A stretch of DNA of 64,000 bases from Diphasiastrum complanatum (GCA_029204225.1 CM055100.1:63781067-63845066); one strand, 5' to 3'. Positions 13,833 through 24,530 are shown, counted from the first letter of the stretch. The notes: a model not told the origin generated them from the letters alone. Program-made: numbers and translations.

Positions 13833-14520
13833 TGTGATTGCTCCTCCTTATTCTTGATTGATTTCTCTTGGATAATAACAATAAGTTTGAACTTATCCAA
13901 AGCTCCAAGCAAAATACTTTCCAAGGACATGAAATAAATCCAACAGAGCAACTCAAGAGCACCTCTCACCTTAGATCGAGGAGGTCTCTGAGAAGACGAG
14001 ACCAACGAAGACTAAGAGTCGAGAAATGCTAGTTAGGAATGGCAAGCAAGAACTGTGTAAGCCTCATGGTGAATCCCAGAAGATGGAATGAACATGTAAA
14101 AACTAGTATTTCTAGGCAAATGTAATAAATGCAAGTAGACCTCTCTTAAAGAAAGTAGAGTGAGCCACTTTTTGATGGTGACCACTAGTGGAGAGCATTA
14201 TTCCACTTGTTATTTGTGAAATGTGGAAATTCCACTAGGATGCCACCTAAGAAGCTCTCTTGCTTATTTAAGAGACTCCCTCTTTGCGTAGAGGAGATTT
14301 TTGCATTGTATCTACTCCATGCTTAATAAGAAGATTTCCCATGAGTTTGATGCTACACTAAGCTCCTTGATCATAATGGTTTTCTTGAGTGATGCCCCTA
14401 TGATCATGCCCTTCCATTCATATTGTGTGTGGTTGTGGATTTAGAGTGGATTAGTTTTCTTGCTTTCCTAGTTGTGGATTAGATTTCATGTTTTCTTGTG
14501 GATTAATGTAGGAGCCAACA
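13833..14520 (+). repeat. Possible solo LTR
   Basis: The stretch begins TGTGATTGCTCC and ends GAGCCAACA, with a TTATTTAAGAGA TATA-like box near 14269 and AATAAGAAG signals after it. Size (688 bp) and TG...CA ends suit an LTR. I found no second copy, no primer-binding site after it and no convincing target duplication, so this is tentative. Confidence 0.3.
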
Positions 14521-15300
14521 TTCAAGTAAACTAAATAGGCTGGATTTGTGGTGTAGTTCTTGCATATCTCTTTACAATCCAGTTATTGATGTTCTTGGGA
14601 TGTCCAAGAATCAAAAGACTGGTTGGTTTCTTGATTCTTGGACTTCTAAATGCTGTAGATTAGTTCTTGTTTCTTGTTTTGTCAATTTATGCAAGTGTAG
14701 TAGTGATTAGGATATGATCTCAGTTCATTTTGCAGCAAAGTAGAAGTAGATTTCTTAGTTGTTCACCTAAACTGTATGCTAATCATTTGGTTGAACGTTT
14801 TGGTTACATGATGGATTGATTGCATGTGACACGGTTCAAGAGAGACCCATCCGGATGTCCTCTGACAGGCAGGACAAAACTATACTACAACATCAATATG
14901 TTTCCTTCTGCCTAATTTGGGCTTTAAACAAGAATGAATAACTGTAAGCTAAGCCCACCATCTCTACTGATAGGCAGAAGAAGTAAGCAAAAGAAAGGTA
15001 ACCAACAGATCCTCTAGAGCAGGGGATCTATCAATATTTGGCACCGTTGCCACTTGAACTCCACTGCATTCTATATCAAGAAGAACTGCAACATTGTCCA
15101 TGCTCAAATCCCTGCAAACAAACTCCCAATCTTTCAACACCTCTGAGTTTCTACAAACTAGACAGAGCCACATAAATGGCTAGATCATTACCCATATCCA
15201 CGGACTGACAGACTCGCAAATCCATTGTTAGAAAATGCACAAACAGACCTGGATTTCCTTCAACACAAGCTCACACTCCTCCCGTTCCCTCACACTTCAA
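14521..15300. other. Unassigned stretch with a minus-strand protein-like fragment
   Basis: No gene is supported. On the minus strand, 14964-15173 encodes a short peptide containing FVCRDLSMDNVAVLLD, which resembles FICEDLSVDIIAELLD in the unidentified minus-strand gene at 20815-22148. It could be a fragment of the same repeat family. Confidence 0.35.
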
Positions 15301-15650
15301 TTTCCACTGGAGCCCCAATGTTGAATCTCAACCGGAGCCCCTGTGTTACATCTCAACCGGAGCCCCTGTGTTACATCTGAACCGGAGCCCTTGTGTTACA
15401 TCTCAATAGGAGCCTCTGTGTTACATCTCAACTGAAGCCCTTGTGTTACATCTCAACTGGAGGCATTTTTCTGGAATCTCAACTGAAGCATTTTTTAGAA
15501 ATCTCGACTGAAGCGTTTTTCTGGAATCTCAACCAAAGCATTTTTCTGGAATCTTGACCAAAGCATTTTTCTAGAATCTCGATCAGAGCCCATCACTTCA
15601 AATCTTGATCGGAGCCGAAGTGCCTGCTTCAAATCTCGACCGGAGTCAAC
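15301..15650. repeat. 25-bp minisatellite
   Basis: About 13 units of 25 bp. Early units read TCTCAACCGGAGCCCCTGTG followed by TTACA. Later units change to TCTCGACTGAAGCGTTTTTC followed by TGGAA. The gradient from one variant to the other suggests stepwise expansion. It adjoins the truncated B2 leader. Confidence 0.9.
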
Positions 15651-15658
15651 GTGCCCGT

Positions 15659-16589
15659 ATCCAACTGTCATGATTCAAATTGCATCAGATTCTACACATT
15701 TCTAGTTTTCTAGTGGGCTCATTTGCATGAAATTTGGATCTAAGGTGAGGGAGAACCACCAAACTGAAAATGGACAGATTTCACACATGCCAGCACCTGA
15801 AATTCTGTACAGTACCTGATCTGGACCATTCAAACTGGTTTGAAGCTCTAAATCACCAGAAAACTGCAAACTAGCTAGAAAGTAGAATCTAGACAATTCC
15901 TAGCTTGAAATATGATCAAATCTGCAAACTTTTTGATTAGATTTGGTTGTAAATCTTAGGTAGGCTATGATACCATGTTGAATTCACACGTGTGGGACGT
16001 CCTACACATGTACTTTTGATCTCCTAAGCCCAATAATACCATAAAGATCAGACTAGCATTGATTGACAATATGAAAGCTGATCATACAAGAAATATTATT
16101 GTGTTACAAGCAAGATCTATCAACAAAACATGAAACTAAGCACAATAAATGTCTCAACTCGGCTAGAGAGAGAATATGAAAGTACAAAACTCGAGTAGAG
16201 AGAGAGAGGACACAAAGAGCTTGTCTCCAAATTTGCAATACACACAAATTTCATCATTTTCTCAATGAAGTACATCACATATATATAGATCCATGGACTC
16301 TCCTCCTACTTTGAGTTGAATTGGAGTTATGAATCCACCTCTCAAGCTATCTAGACTTATTCAAGCCACTTCACTATGTCTAATTGAGCCACCTAGTCTT
16401 TTCATGCATTAAAAGTGGCATGCAAAGTACAAATGGCAATTCCTATGGTAGCTCGAGTTTCTACTTCTACCTACCTTGAATATTTTATTCTAAGATGGGT
16501 CTTTACTAAGCCAAAAGAGCTCAATTCATCTTTGGCATTTTTAGGACCCCAACTTACAACATTAGATAGATTTTTCCAATATTTTGACA
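15659..16589 (-). mobile_element. Copia B2 fragment: leader, PBS and LTR
   Basis: Minus-strand sequence matches the B3 LTR and leader (38942 to about 39846). The LTR is 15976-16589, beginning TGTCAAAAT on the minus strand at 16589. The leader runs from 15963 down to 15659 and then stops abruptly at the minisatellite. All coding sequence is missing. Confidence 0.9.
15964..15975 (-). other. Primer-binding site of copia B2
   Basis: The minus strand reads TGGTATCATAGC, one base off the common initiator tRNA-Met site, immediately after the LTR end CAACA. Confidence 0.8.
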
Positions 16590-16734
16590 CAGAGCACAAG
16601 ATTGTAGTGGAAAAAACCGGGTGCCCTACAAAGCTTATTTATTTCTGTAATGAGGAATGAAAACTTCTTCTCTTAGTCTCTTCTTTACTCACTTGATCAT
16701 CTGATCATCATCATCATCGAATACGCAGATGGTA

Positions 16735-17178
16735 TCCAATATATATACATAATATTATAGGTGTGCAGATGCGAAAGTACAGAGTGGATGTACTGCCTGT
16801 AGGAGATCATGGGTGGCTGCAATCGTTGTCCAAATTGTTAGCACAACTGCATGGGGTGAGCGTAAAAAGGGTGCGACGTCAGCCAGTACTGAAGTGAACG
16901 TTGGCGATGACGCAAAAGTGCGTCACTCTTATGAATGGCCTTAGGATAAGATTTACAGGGTGCCTTATTTGTTAGGGCACCTTTGGCATTCAGTAAGGTA
17001 GAGTCCTCTTTTTGCCTGTGACCATGACCTGTGTAAGAACACAGTGCGATTCATTCGCCTTTTCTTCGTCTGTGCAAATTTGTGTGTAAAAATGCAGACT
17101 GCGTGACAACATTAAAAAAATATGCAGCATGAATGGAGGCAAATTAAAATTGGGATTTAGGAGAGTAGGAGGAGTAAA
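16735..17178 (-). repeat. Dispersed repeat T, copy 1 (LTR-like or transposon end)
   Basis: The reverse complement is similar over its length to 44436-44937. Both begin near TGTTGGATTT, share GCCTCCATTCATGCT, GCAGTCTGCAT and CCACCCA(T/C)GATCTCC, and end near TACCATCTGC. TGTTGGA is a common LTR start, but no matching end or coding partner could be proved. It borders the transposon-like block to its right. Confidence 0.65.
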
Positions 17179-17480
17179 TCCAACATCTAATGTTTTAATT
17201 TTTAGATATACCTATTCTTATACATTGTCACTTACATGATTCTTATGCCAATCTTGGTGCAAGTTCAAGCTCTACACGCATATCTCTCTTCTTTTGTTAA
17301 CACACGTATGAAAGTCCCACTCCAATATGCATTAAAGTCTGTAATTGATTTTTTTTCTACTTCATTTTAATATATTAGGGTTTATTGTAATGTATTGTAT
17401 GTTTATGAATGTAGTAATCATCTCGGGGTCAGGCAGTGGTGAAAGCTCGGGAGACTTTGTAAAAAATTTATAAAAATTAT
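17179..17480. other. AT-rich spacer without gene
   Basis: I see no coding, repeat or RNA signal between repeat T and the first exon-like sequence. Confidence 0.5.
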
Positions 17481-18414
17481 TAACTCCCGAGCAAAAAACA
17501 CAATTGCAAAATATGCTTAGCCAAAATGAGAGTGGTCCCTCACAAGAGGCCGCGGCTCCTGCCCCCACCGAAGAGTCATCCACAAATCCTTATTATGATG
17601 TGGATCTTCAAGGCAATATAATTGCCAATAGAAAAGAGAGAGTGGTTTTGGACCGACTCTATTCTTTATGCCAATGCCATTTTGGCAACAAATTATTTCG
17701 TAAATGGTCCAAACAACCTGCACCCAATAAATGACACATTATTGGTACCCTTCGTGACGAATTCCAACAAGAAGAGGAATTCGAGGAGAAAGAAATTCAT
17801 AAGCATATGAGCTTATGGATTAGGCATCGTCGTGATATGGCACGACGAGCTTATAGGGACGGGCAATCCAAGCCTTCCTGGTGTTCAAGAAATGATTGGA
17901 ACCGTGTAAAAGTGGATGAACGAACACCAGATAAATACAAGATTCAGAAAGATGTTGCGGCCGCTAGGATGCATGGAATAGACAATCGTAGGTTGGGCTC
18001 GAGCAGAAAGGCGGGATTGCAAGCAAGCATGGTAAGTGAACTTACACTACTCTTATAGTTTATCTTTGATTTTATATGCTTTTATTTTTTAATATGCATT
18101 ATGACTAGCTGCTTCAACGTAGCCCTAAATTAATTTCAACTTCAATTGAATGCATGGATAGTTGGCGGACAATGGACATCTGCCAACTAAGGAGGAGTAC
18201 AAATTTGCCTTCAGGGAATCGTACGACGCATTAGTCGACAAACTAAAGAGCAAGGGTCATCCTCCAAATGTAAGTACTAGTTTCTGTATTTATACTAATG
18301 TGGTTTGTATTTTGACGTCAATTTTATTTAATTTAATATGATCAGGCATTAAATATTAATGTAGTTTGTTTGCTTGTGTTCATGCAGATTGGACGTCACG
18401 ACGACGACGAGTAG
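17481..18414 (+). pseudogene. Transposase_24-like ORF of an En/Spm-type DNA transposon
   Basis: A Gln/Pro-rich N-terminus (from about 17481, with GPSQEAAAPAPTEESS) leads through a frame change near 17665-17740 into IGTLRDEFQQEEEF, then WIRHRRDMARRAYRDGQSKP, SWCSRNDWNRVK and RLGSSRKAGLQASM. A GT donor follows near 18032, and a second exon around 18165-18270 encodes NGHLPTKEEYKF. A last short exon ends GRHDDDE and a stop at 18412-18414. The pattern of basic helices, Trp-containing centre, then P-T-KEE resembles the accessory ORF of plant CACTA (En/Spm) elements. The frame change and lack of a catalytic transposase suggest a relic. Assignment rests on motif resemblance only. Confidence 0.5.
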
Positions 18415-18439
18415 ATTAGGTTTATAAGTTTTAGTTGAT

Positions 18440-19185
18440 GTTAGATCTAGAAAGACCCGTGCGACATTAAAGCACCAATTTTGTAGTACATTAATTCATA
18501 TTATGAAAAATGAGAAGGTTGCTTATTTTATCGAGTGCAATCCTATGACAAAATTTTATTTGATTCCATATGAAAATAAGTAAGGATTGCTCTTTTGTTT
18601 TTGTTGCTTTAATCTGGATTGTTGCATGTCTCATTGCTTTAATAAGAACGGAATTTTTTCATAAATATGAATTTAATGATATTTGTATCTTGGTTGGTGC
18701 AATCGGCATTGGAGCCTAAACATTTTTTTTGTAAAGATAAATAAGGAGGAGTATCAAATTTTTTGTGTGTAAAATTAAACTCAGCTACAAATACACATAG
18801 AGAATTTGATTCTCTACTTCATGATGCCATTTGGAAAATATCGACAACGACAACTTCAATTGGAGATATAACCATTAAATCTCTCAAGGTATATTCAATT
18901 TATCTCTGATATGCATGTATTTCTTTTTTAATTCAAATGTATCGTCATAGCATAAATAAAATTTCTATCATAATACTACTAATTTTTGTTCTATATATGC
19001 AGTGTGTACAACAAAATGACGCTTTTAGTTGTGCATGGTTTGTCCTGTACAATACGAAGCTATTTTTTGAATGGGATACTTTACAAACGGATGTAGATAT
19101 TGAAAAGATAATATTCCATTCATTTGTAGTTCATTTCACTCTGATTCATATTTTATTACTATCATTGTTTGTAATTTGCTGATTC
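18440..19185 (+). pseudogene. Ulp1-like (C48) cysteine protease, C-terminal part
   Basis: An exon ending SIGDITIKSLK (donor GTATAT near 18888) would splice over an AT-rich intron with TATATATGCAG acceptor (18995-19002) to CVQQNDAFSCAWFVLYNTKL. This fits the Ulp1 signature in which a Gln-rich strand precedes a catalytic Cys (here codon 19030-19032) followed by Phe-Val. Upstream, LKHQFCSTLIHIMKNEKV may be an earlier piece. Ulp1/SENP proteases cleave SUMO-like modifiers and are often carried by plant MULE and CACTA transposons. The His and Asp of the triad are not recognisable in this segment; a candidate His lies in a separate piece at 20431. Probably inactive. Confidence 0.5.
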
Positions 19186-19197
19186 TCGTGTTTTGTG

Positions 19198-20058
19198 ATG
19201 ACAGTTCACTCTTGGACCAAGCAAACAGCACGAGAGCATTCAGGTGGAATACCAATTTCAGGTGCGGGTCAGGGAAATCCACAACCACCACCTCGTCCAC
19301 CACCACCTCCTCCTAGTCCAAAGGGCAGAAGAAGAGACCCACCTTGGCTCAAGGATATTCCGAAGCTTCAGAAGACAAATAATCTTTTGATTCCGAAATC
19401 TCACATATAGAGGTCCATCAGGAAGGTGACAAGAAATCTATCTACAGATGTGAGATGGATGGTAACGACAATTGAGGCGCTGCACACAACATATGAGGAT
19501 TTCCAGGTTAAATTTTTTTTTGACACTGTTGTTGCGGCTGTCCATGCCAAGAGGGTGACCATCATGCCCAATGATTTCAACATTGTGTTCAGGCTTCGGG
19601 ACACATATGACAAGTTTGTTGAATACTTTAGATCTGCTCCCTCCTCTCCTCCAAAACAAGATTCAGAGAGGAGAAAACGAAAGCAATCTCAACCAATCCG
19701 GCTTGTTATTCATATACAGAGCGGGAGTGTTTCAAAGAAGAGGAGGTCTCTCGACCCTCCATCTAAAGCGAGGGATTTTTCCAAGCCATCTCCTTTGAAT
19801 ACTATTCTTTCTTCTAGGCATTCTTCTCCTAAGTCTCCTTCTTCTCCTTCTACTCCATCTTTAATTTCTCCTGCTAAAACTTCTTCTCCTAACCAATCTC
19901 CACCTCCTAAACCCGCAAATATTAGTTTCTCTCCTCCTGTTGTTGGAAGCAATTTAGATGATTTTGTTAGTGTAAAGCTAGAATCAATTTTGAATGACAA
20001 TTCTTTATGTGGTTTATCAGTGTTACTTCCGTCAACCCCCCTACACTTGCCTTTGTAA
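19198..20058 (+). pseudogene. Histone H3-like protein with Pro-rich linker and Ser/Pro-rich tail
   Basis: The N-terminus carries TKQTAR followed by an acidic/His change and SGG, matching the H3 tail. A Pro-rich linker replaces the usual Lys-rich tail. From LKDIPKLQKTNNLLIPK onward the frame follows the H3 histone fold without a gap, reaching VHAKRVTIMPNDF (alpha-2 end, loop 2). The only break is TAG at 19408-19410, at the position of the conserved Gln in the LPFQR segment. LLIP, RW and EDF resemble centromeric H3, but loop 1 has no extra residues, as in canonical H3. Beyond the fold lies a tail of about 140 residues, rich in Ser/Pro, with basic clusters (RRKRKQ, KKRRS). No intron is seen in the fold. 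It sits between two Ulp1-like pieces. Either a captured, diverged H3 gene or a transposon-encoded H3-fold protein. Confidence 0.65.
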
Positions 20059-20139
20059 ATAGTTCTCAATATGTACAGTATGACCAATTGTTAAACATGT
20101 ATCTTAAAGGTTTAGGTCCTCAATACAATTTTAGGATGT

Positions 20140-20745
20140 CGGTCTCCGCCTTTCTAGTTTAGATACTGGTGAATTAGAAAGTATGGATAAAATGGTAGGG
20201 GACAATGTAGGAGGTGGGACAATTCAGTAATGGATGGAGTTCTTCTAGACCCCATTGTTTATAGATGTTGCATTGTTTCTCCTTCAATTCATGGCAGCAT
20301 TTGATTTCTCTGATTTCAAAAGTTTGCACGATGATCCAATACGTCAGACTGGGGACTCCAATTCTTGTGCTGCCATACATAACAAAGTAAGTGTCTATTT
20401 TTCAGATTTTATTTTATCAAAAAAATTTATATGAATTTTGATTTCACATTGATTCTCATAAATTTCTTGTTTCCTCATTTCAATGATCATTGGAGCTTAT
20501 ATGTGTTGTCCCTGTACGTCAATGATGAGGGTGTGTGTAATCCAATTTGTTTGAAGATGAACTCTATTACACACACACACAAAATTGCCAGGACCCATAT
20601 ACAGAAAATACTGGAACTCTTCCTGCAGGAGACAATGAATCTTGCTATCGAAAACTCATATTATCCAGTTGCAATTACATTGTATTTTGCACCATGGAAA
20701 TGGAGATCATAGAAATGAAAGAGCCTCATAGAAAAAGTGTTCATA
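20140..20745 (+). pseudogene. Ulp1-like protease, N-terminal part
   Basis: An upstream exon-like stretch (DTGELESMDKMVGDN ... FIDVALFLLQF, ending CAAIHNK before GTAAGT at about 20388) precedes an ORF from 20431 with FLFPHFNDHWSLYVLSLY. The His-Trp (codons from 20488) matches the catalytic-His strand of Ulp1-like proteases. CLKMNSITHTHKI then resembles the segment that normally holds the catalytic Asp (family form LDS), but here the Asp appears lost. Several stops lie between. It follows the H3-like ORF, whereas the only Cys-bearing piece lies upstream of that ORF. Confidence 0.45.
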
Positions 20746-20814
20746 TATTTTAAAAAATGATGTATACAAAAAATTTTATTACATAATACAAAATTTCGTA
20801 GTTCTTAATCTATG

Positions 20815-22148
20815 GATCTTCAATTTCGATGGATGTTCCAATGTCTTTGCATTTTATATGCTCTTCCTGCCTTACTCTTACCTGCACAAGAGAAATTGTT
20901 TTAGTTATATATTTTATGAAACTGATTCACTTAGAAATAGAAAAAAAGAAATTTTTTTATATGGCATAATGTACCTTTACACCATTCAATCGAAATTGAT
21001 ATTACTGAAGTAGATCGAATTGCAACATGTATAGTTTTGATCGAATGTGATTGAGACACCAACCTTCCTCGACCTCAACCATTGCAAGAATGTTGTCATT
21101 TATTTTCACTGTTATCTGAAGTTGCTCTTGAGGGTTTATACCAAAATCTTGATCAAGTGGCTTCCAAACATTTTTGCATTTAATCCATCTTCTATAATAC
21201 AGCAGCAAAGTGAGCATTTGTTTCTCGATGTGATATCTAAATGTCATGGATGAGTAACATACTCTGCACTCAACTTGCTGATTTTGTTTTGTATCCCAAC
21301 CATTATCCAACAACTCGGCGATTATATCAACGCTCAAGTCCTCACAAATAAACATTGTTTTCGTTCTCTAAACATTGCATTTGGAAAAAAAATCAACAAA
21401 GATAGTAAAAGGTAGATACCAACTTAATCTATTATTCTTTGATCCAGTGCTACATTTAATATACTCTGAATATCAATATATAGCCTAGATCTTTCTGAAA
21501 TTGCTGCATCAGGAGAAATCCATTCCTCACTCGAAAATTTTGGTAGAGGATATGGCTCTAATCTACCAACTAAACCATTTTTATCACGAAAATAGTTGTG
21601 ATCATAAAAAAAAAACTCCGGACTCTAAAAGTGATTTTGGAGAACGACCTTTATATTGTAAAATACCGATATTCGAATGTATGACATCGATTATTCTTGC
21701 AATCGATTGAACTAATTGCCATTCAAAGAAATTTGATGGATACAAATCTACAAAACCAACAAAAACATCTCAAGAAAAATATAATTTAAAGAAAATGCTA
21801 AATCTAAAGAAATTGAATATGAAAACTTACAATTGCATTTCCTTCTATCATTTGGATTCAGATCATGAATGTTGAGCTCATTGTGAAGATAAGCATGCTA
21901 AGCAAAAACTTCCGTGATAGATTGACCGGTAGGTGATACTTTAAAATCCATTAACTTGCCTTTCCAAGAGCTTCTATATATGTTATCCGATCTTTTTCTT
22001 TTTCAAAATGAGCCTTTTGTAGAGGGATGCATCAAGATCCATTGATATTTTCGATATATTCTTGGTATCTATTGATCTTTTGCATTTTTTTCATTGCAAA
22101 TATTGATTGCATCAATGGTTCCTCTTGGTCTCCGATTATGTGTAGCCA
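20815..22148 (-). pseudogene. Unidentified multi-exon gene relic
   Basis: Reading from about 22148 downward, an ATG (MATHNRRPRGTIDAIN) is followed by broken pieces, then LNIHDLNPNDRRKCNCK with a donor-like GTAAG. Next come LYPSNFFEWQLVQSIAR and, with a frame break, KFSSEEWISPDAAISERSRL. The open frame 21355-21002 holds MFICEDLSVDIIAELLD, WKPLDQDFGIN and ITVKINDNILAMVEVEEGW. A small intron (about 20957-20881) would join YQFRLNGVK to VRVRQEEHIKCKDIG, ending at 20815. The alternation after ITVKIND suggests a ubiquitin-like beta-grasp fold, but I do not recognise the family. A fragment with a similar FVCRDLSMD motif lies near 15100. It could belong to the transposon block or be a captured host gene. 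Confidence 0.4.
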
Positions 22149-23316
22149 TTAGTCAAAAATACGAGTACGCAAGCTGAGATCGGAGAATTGTGAGGTAAAC
22201 CTAAGAATGACAAGAAAATGAGAGATAGAATGAAGAAAATGAGAGGTGAACCTATGAATGACAAAAAGTTCCTTAACTACAAGGATTAGTTAACCATAGT
22301 TTATGACTATTGACGTCAAATCAACCTCGAGTGAACAATGACAAGTAGCATAAGAGTATTCGGGCAGTAACTATGGTCCAAACACAATTGTTTGTTCTGC
22401 CAGGCGGGATATTTGAAAATCATGAAAATTTGGCCGGAAAAATTAAATACAATTTCCGTCCGTCAACCACTGTTACAGTTCGTCACAGATGGACACCATT
22501 CATTGGGACACATAAGCGTTGAAAGCGTGCAAAGTAAAAAACAACATCTTGACAAAGGGCCCATTTTGAGTTCTAATATCCCCTAATGACTGTTGCATTT
22601 CCGATCCACAACCACCTGCTCACCACTTTTGTTGCTAATCTCGATTTTCTCTGATTTTTGATAGACCATGGGGTGCAAAATGAGATGGCTAACTTTGTGT
22701 TTGATCTTGAGAAATGATCCCATTTCTTTCTTAGAATGATTTTTATCTTGACTTACTAGTCAAGTGGACTCGACCTAAGATGACTTCACTGAATATGACT
22801 CACCATGTCTCACCATCAATTTTTCTTTCCAAAAGGCACAAGGTAGCGAAGGAAACAACGAAGGTGGTAGAAGTGAAAGAGGAGGTGGAGCAGCCAACCA
22901 TCATGGTTCTGGTTTTGACCTGTGCATATTTGGATTTGATCTGAGAAGCGGCTCTTTAGCTATTTTAAGTGTTTCCTTCTCAGTCTCTACCTTAGCCCTT
23001 TTTTCTTGTGGGATGTTATGCTACTTTTCTGGGGTGTGTTTTTCAACACAACCCATTTCCTGAGCATTATAGGTCTTGATGCTTGTGCAAAGCCTCTTCA
23101 AGCCTCAAGCCTTGATTTATTTTTGATGCCTTCAATTGCAAACTCTTGTGTGTCCTCTTGGCTTGTGTTTTTCAACAAATCTAGTTTCTTGTGAGCTTTA
23201 TTGGTTAGGCTGCTTGCTGTTCTGTCTCTATTTTTGGAGGTGGTTTACCAACTTCATCTGTGCGCTGCTTTCCTTTATAAATCTCTATGCTCTTTTCATT
23301 GTATTGGTGTTTCTAT
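22149..23316. other. Unassigned stretch
   Basis: I see no supported gene, repeat copy or RNA in this stretch. Short ORFs (for example at 23006 and 23136) show only biased hydrophobic composition. Confidence 0.4.
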
Positions 23317-23781
23317 TGGAAATTAAATCCAAAATCTACTCCTTGGTGATAATTTCTATTTCAAGATTCTTCCTGCACTTTTATGATCATTGATCTAGGG
23401 TCAGATGCAACCTACTTTGGTTCCATGTCTGCTCATCTGATACCTGCAGGAATTATAGAACTCAAATAGCCAAATTAATCAAAGAACGACTACATCGGGC
23501 TTCTGGCTAATCTTCATCCATAAATCAAAGACTAAATGATAACCAATATTATTCTCCTTTTCACATTCAAATGTTAAGTCACGTTATTTGAAGGACATTG
23601 AAGACTTGGCCATCTTCAACAACTTCAACAAATCTCCATTTTGAACAAGTTTGCAGAAATACACAATCTTCGCAATAGTCTGCACAATTGAATTGGTTTT
23701 TGCACAGTTCACATTTTTTCAAAAGGCAAAAAATGTGAAGTCCCGTCTACTTTGACAAAATAAAAGTTTTAAGCTCATTGT
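23317..23781 (+). repeat. 5' LTR of D1, first part
   Basis: It matches 33981 to about 34437 in the 3' LTR. It ends in ATTGT (23777-23781), the left copy of the target-site duplication of element A. Confidence 0.88.
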
Positions 23782-24518
23782 TGTGAAGAATTGAAAAAGA
23801 TTATCTATGTTAGATATAGGGGTCTTATGTTTTTTACATCAAGCATCTAGGTGTAGGATGTTGATAGGAATAAATTTGGCATAGATGGCAAATTATGCAT
23901 TTCCACTTGTAATGCCACTATTGAGCCAAAATAGAGTAAGAGGCTAAACACTTGCTAATTAGAGTGTAGACAAGTGTAAAGTTTTTGTTTGATGAATTCC
24001 AAGAGGTCCAATAGGATATAGAGGTGGAACCTTGTGAGGTCCAATAGGAAATTGAGGTGTGCTTGAATATAGTCCAATAGAATTAAGAGGTGCATAGATC
24101 AATGATCCAATAGGATCAAGAGGTGACAAAATGTGGTCCAATCATAGTTAAGCATAGTGGTAGCTCATGGACCTACTAGTATCATTGTACTCCTCATTTT
24201 GAAATCAATTGATTTGGTGATTTCATGGATTTTGTGAGTTATTGGATTTCTAGCTTTCTCTCTCTACCCAAGAGCTCTTGATGCATTTTCTCTCTCTACC
24301 CGAGGAGAGCAGCTTGTTTTTACTTAGATTATTTTTTGAATACTTCCCACACGTGTGAGTGAGAGTTGGAAGTGATTGAATGCATGTAGTAGTGTGTTTT
24401 TGCCATCGGATACAAGATTGATCTTGAATCTCAATCTACTCTTGATCTTGGTGCATCTACACACCTTAGGAGATCACAAGTACATGTAGTGGACAGTCCA
24501 CACGTGTGAAAATCAACA
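23782..24518 (+). repeat. 5' LTR of element A
   Basis: 737 bp, TGTGAAGAATTG ... AAAATCAACA. It carries five CCAAT boxes at regular spacing (24008-24142) and CACACGTGTG palindromes near 24348 and the 3' end. Confidence 0.97.
24008..24142. promoter_or_regulatory. Array of five CCAAT boxes, 33-bp period, in LTR U3
   Basis: CCAAT starts at 24008, 24041, 24074, 24107 and 24138 (spacings 33, 33, 33 and 31 bp), mostly in the context GTCCAATAGGA with GAGGTG between boxes. The same array is in the 3' LTR near 29507-29641. CCAAT is the NF-Y site, so an enhancer role is inferred, not shown. Confidence 0.6.
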
Positions 24519-24530
24519 TGGTATCAGAGC
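24519..24530 (+). other. Primer-binding site of element A
   Basis: TGGTATCAGAGC begins at the first base after the LTR. It is complementary to the 3' end of initiator tRNA-Met. Confidence 0.92.

Noticed and set aside
15702-15896. Small conserved protein (also at 39613-39807)
   Set aside because: The ORF lies in the copia B leader between PBS and gag. Its conservation reflects shared element sequence.
19198-19640. Functional centromeric histone gene (CENH3)
   Set aside because: LLIP and RW look CENH3-like, but loop 1 has no extra residues, the tail is Pro-rich, an in-frame stop is present and the setting is a transposon relic.
23959-24141. Repeat protein with an 11-residue period (also at 29458-29640)
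   Set aside because: It is the reverse-strand shadow of the 33-bp CCAAT repeats in the element A LTR.
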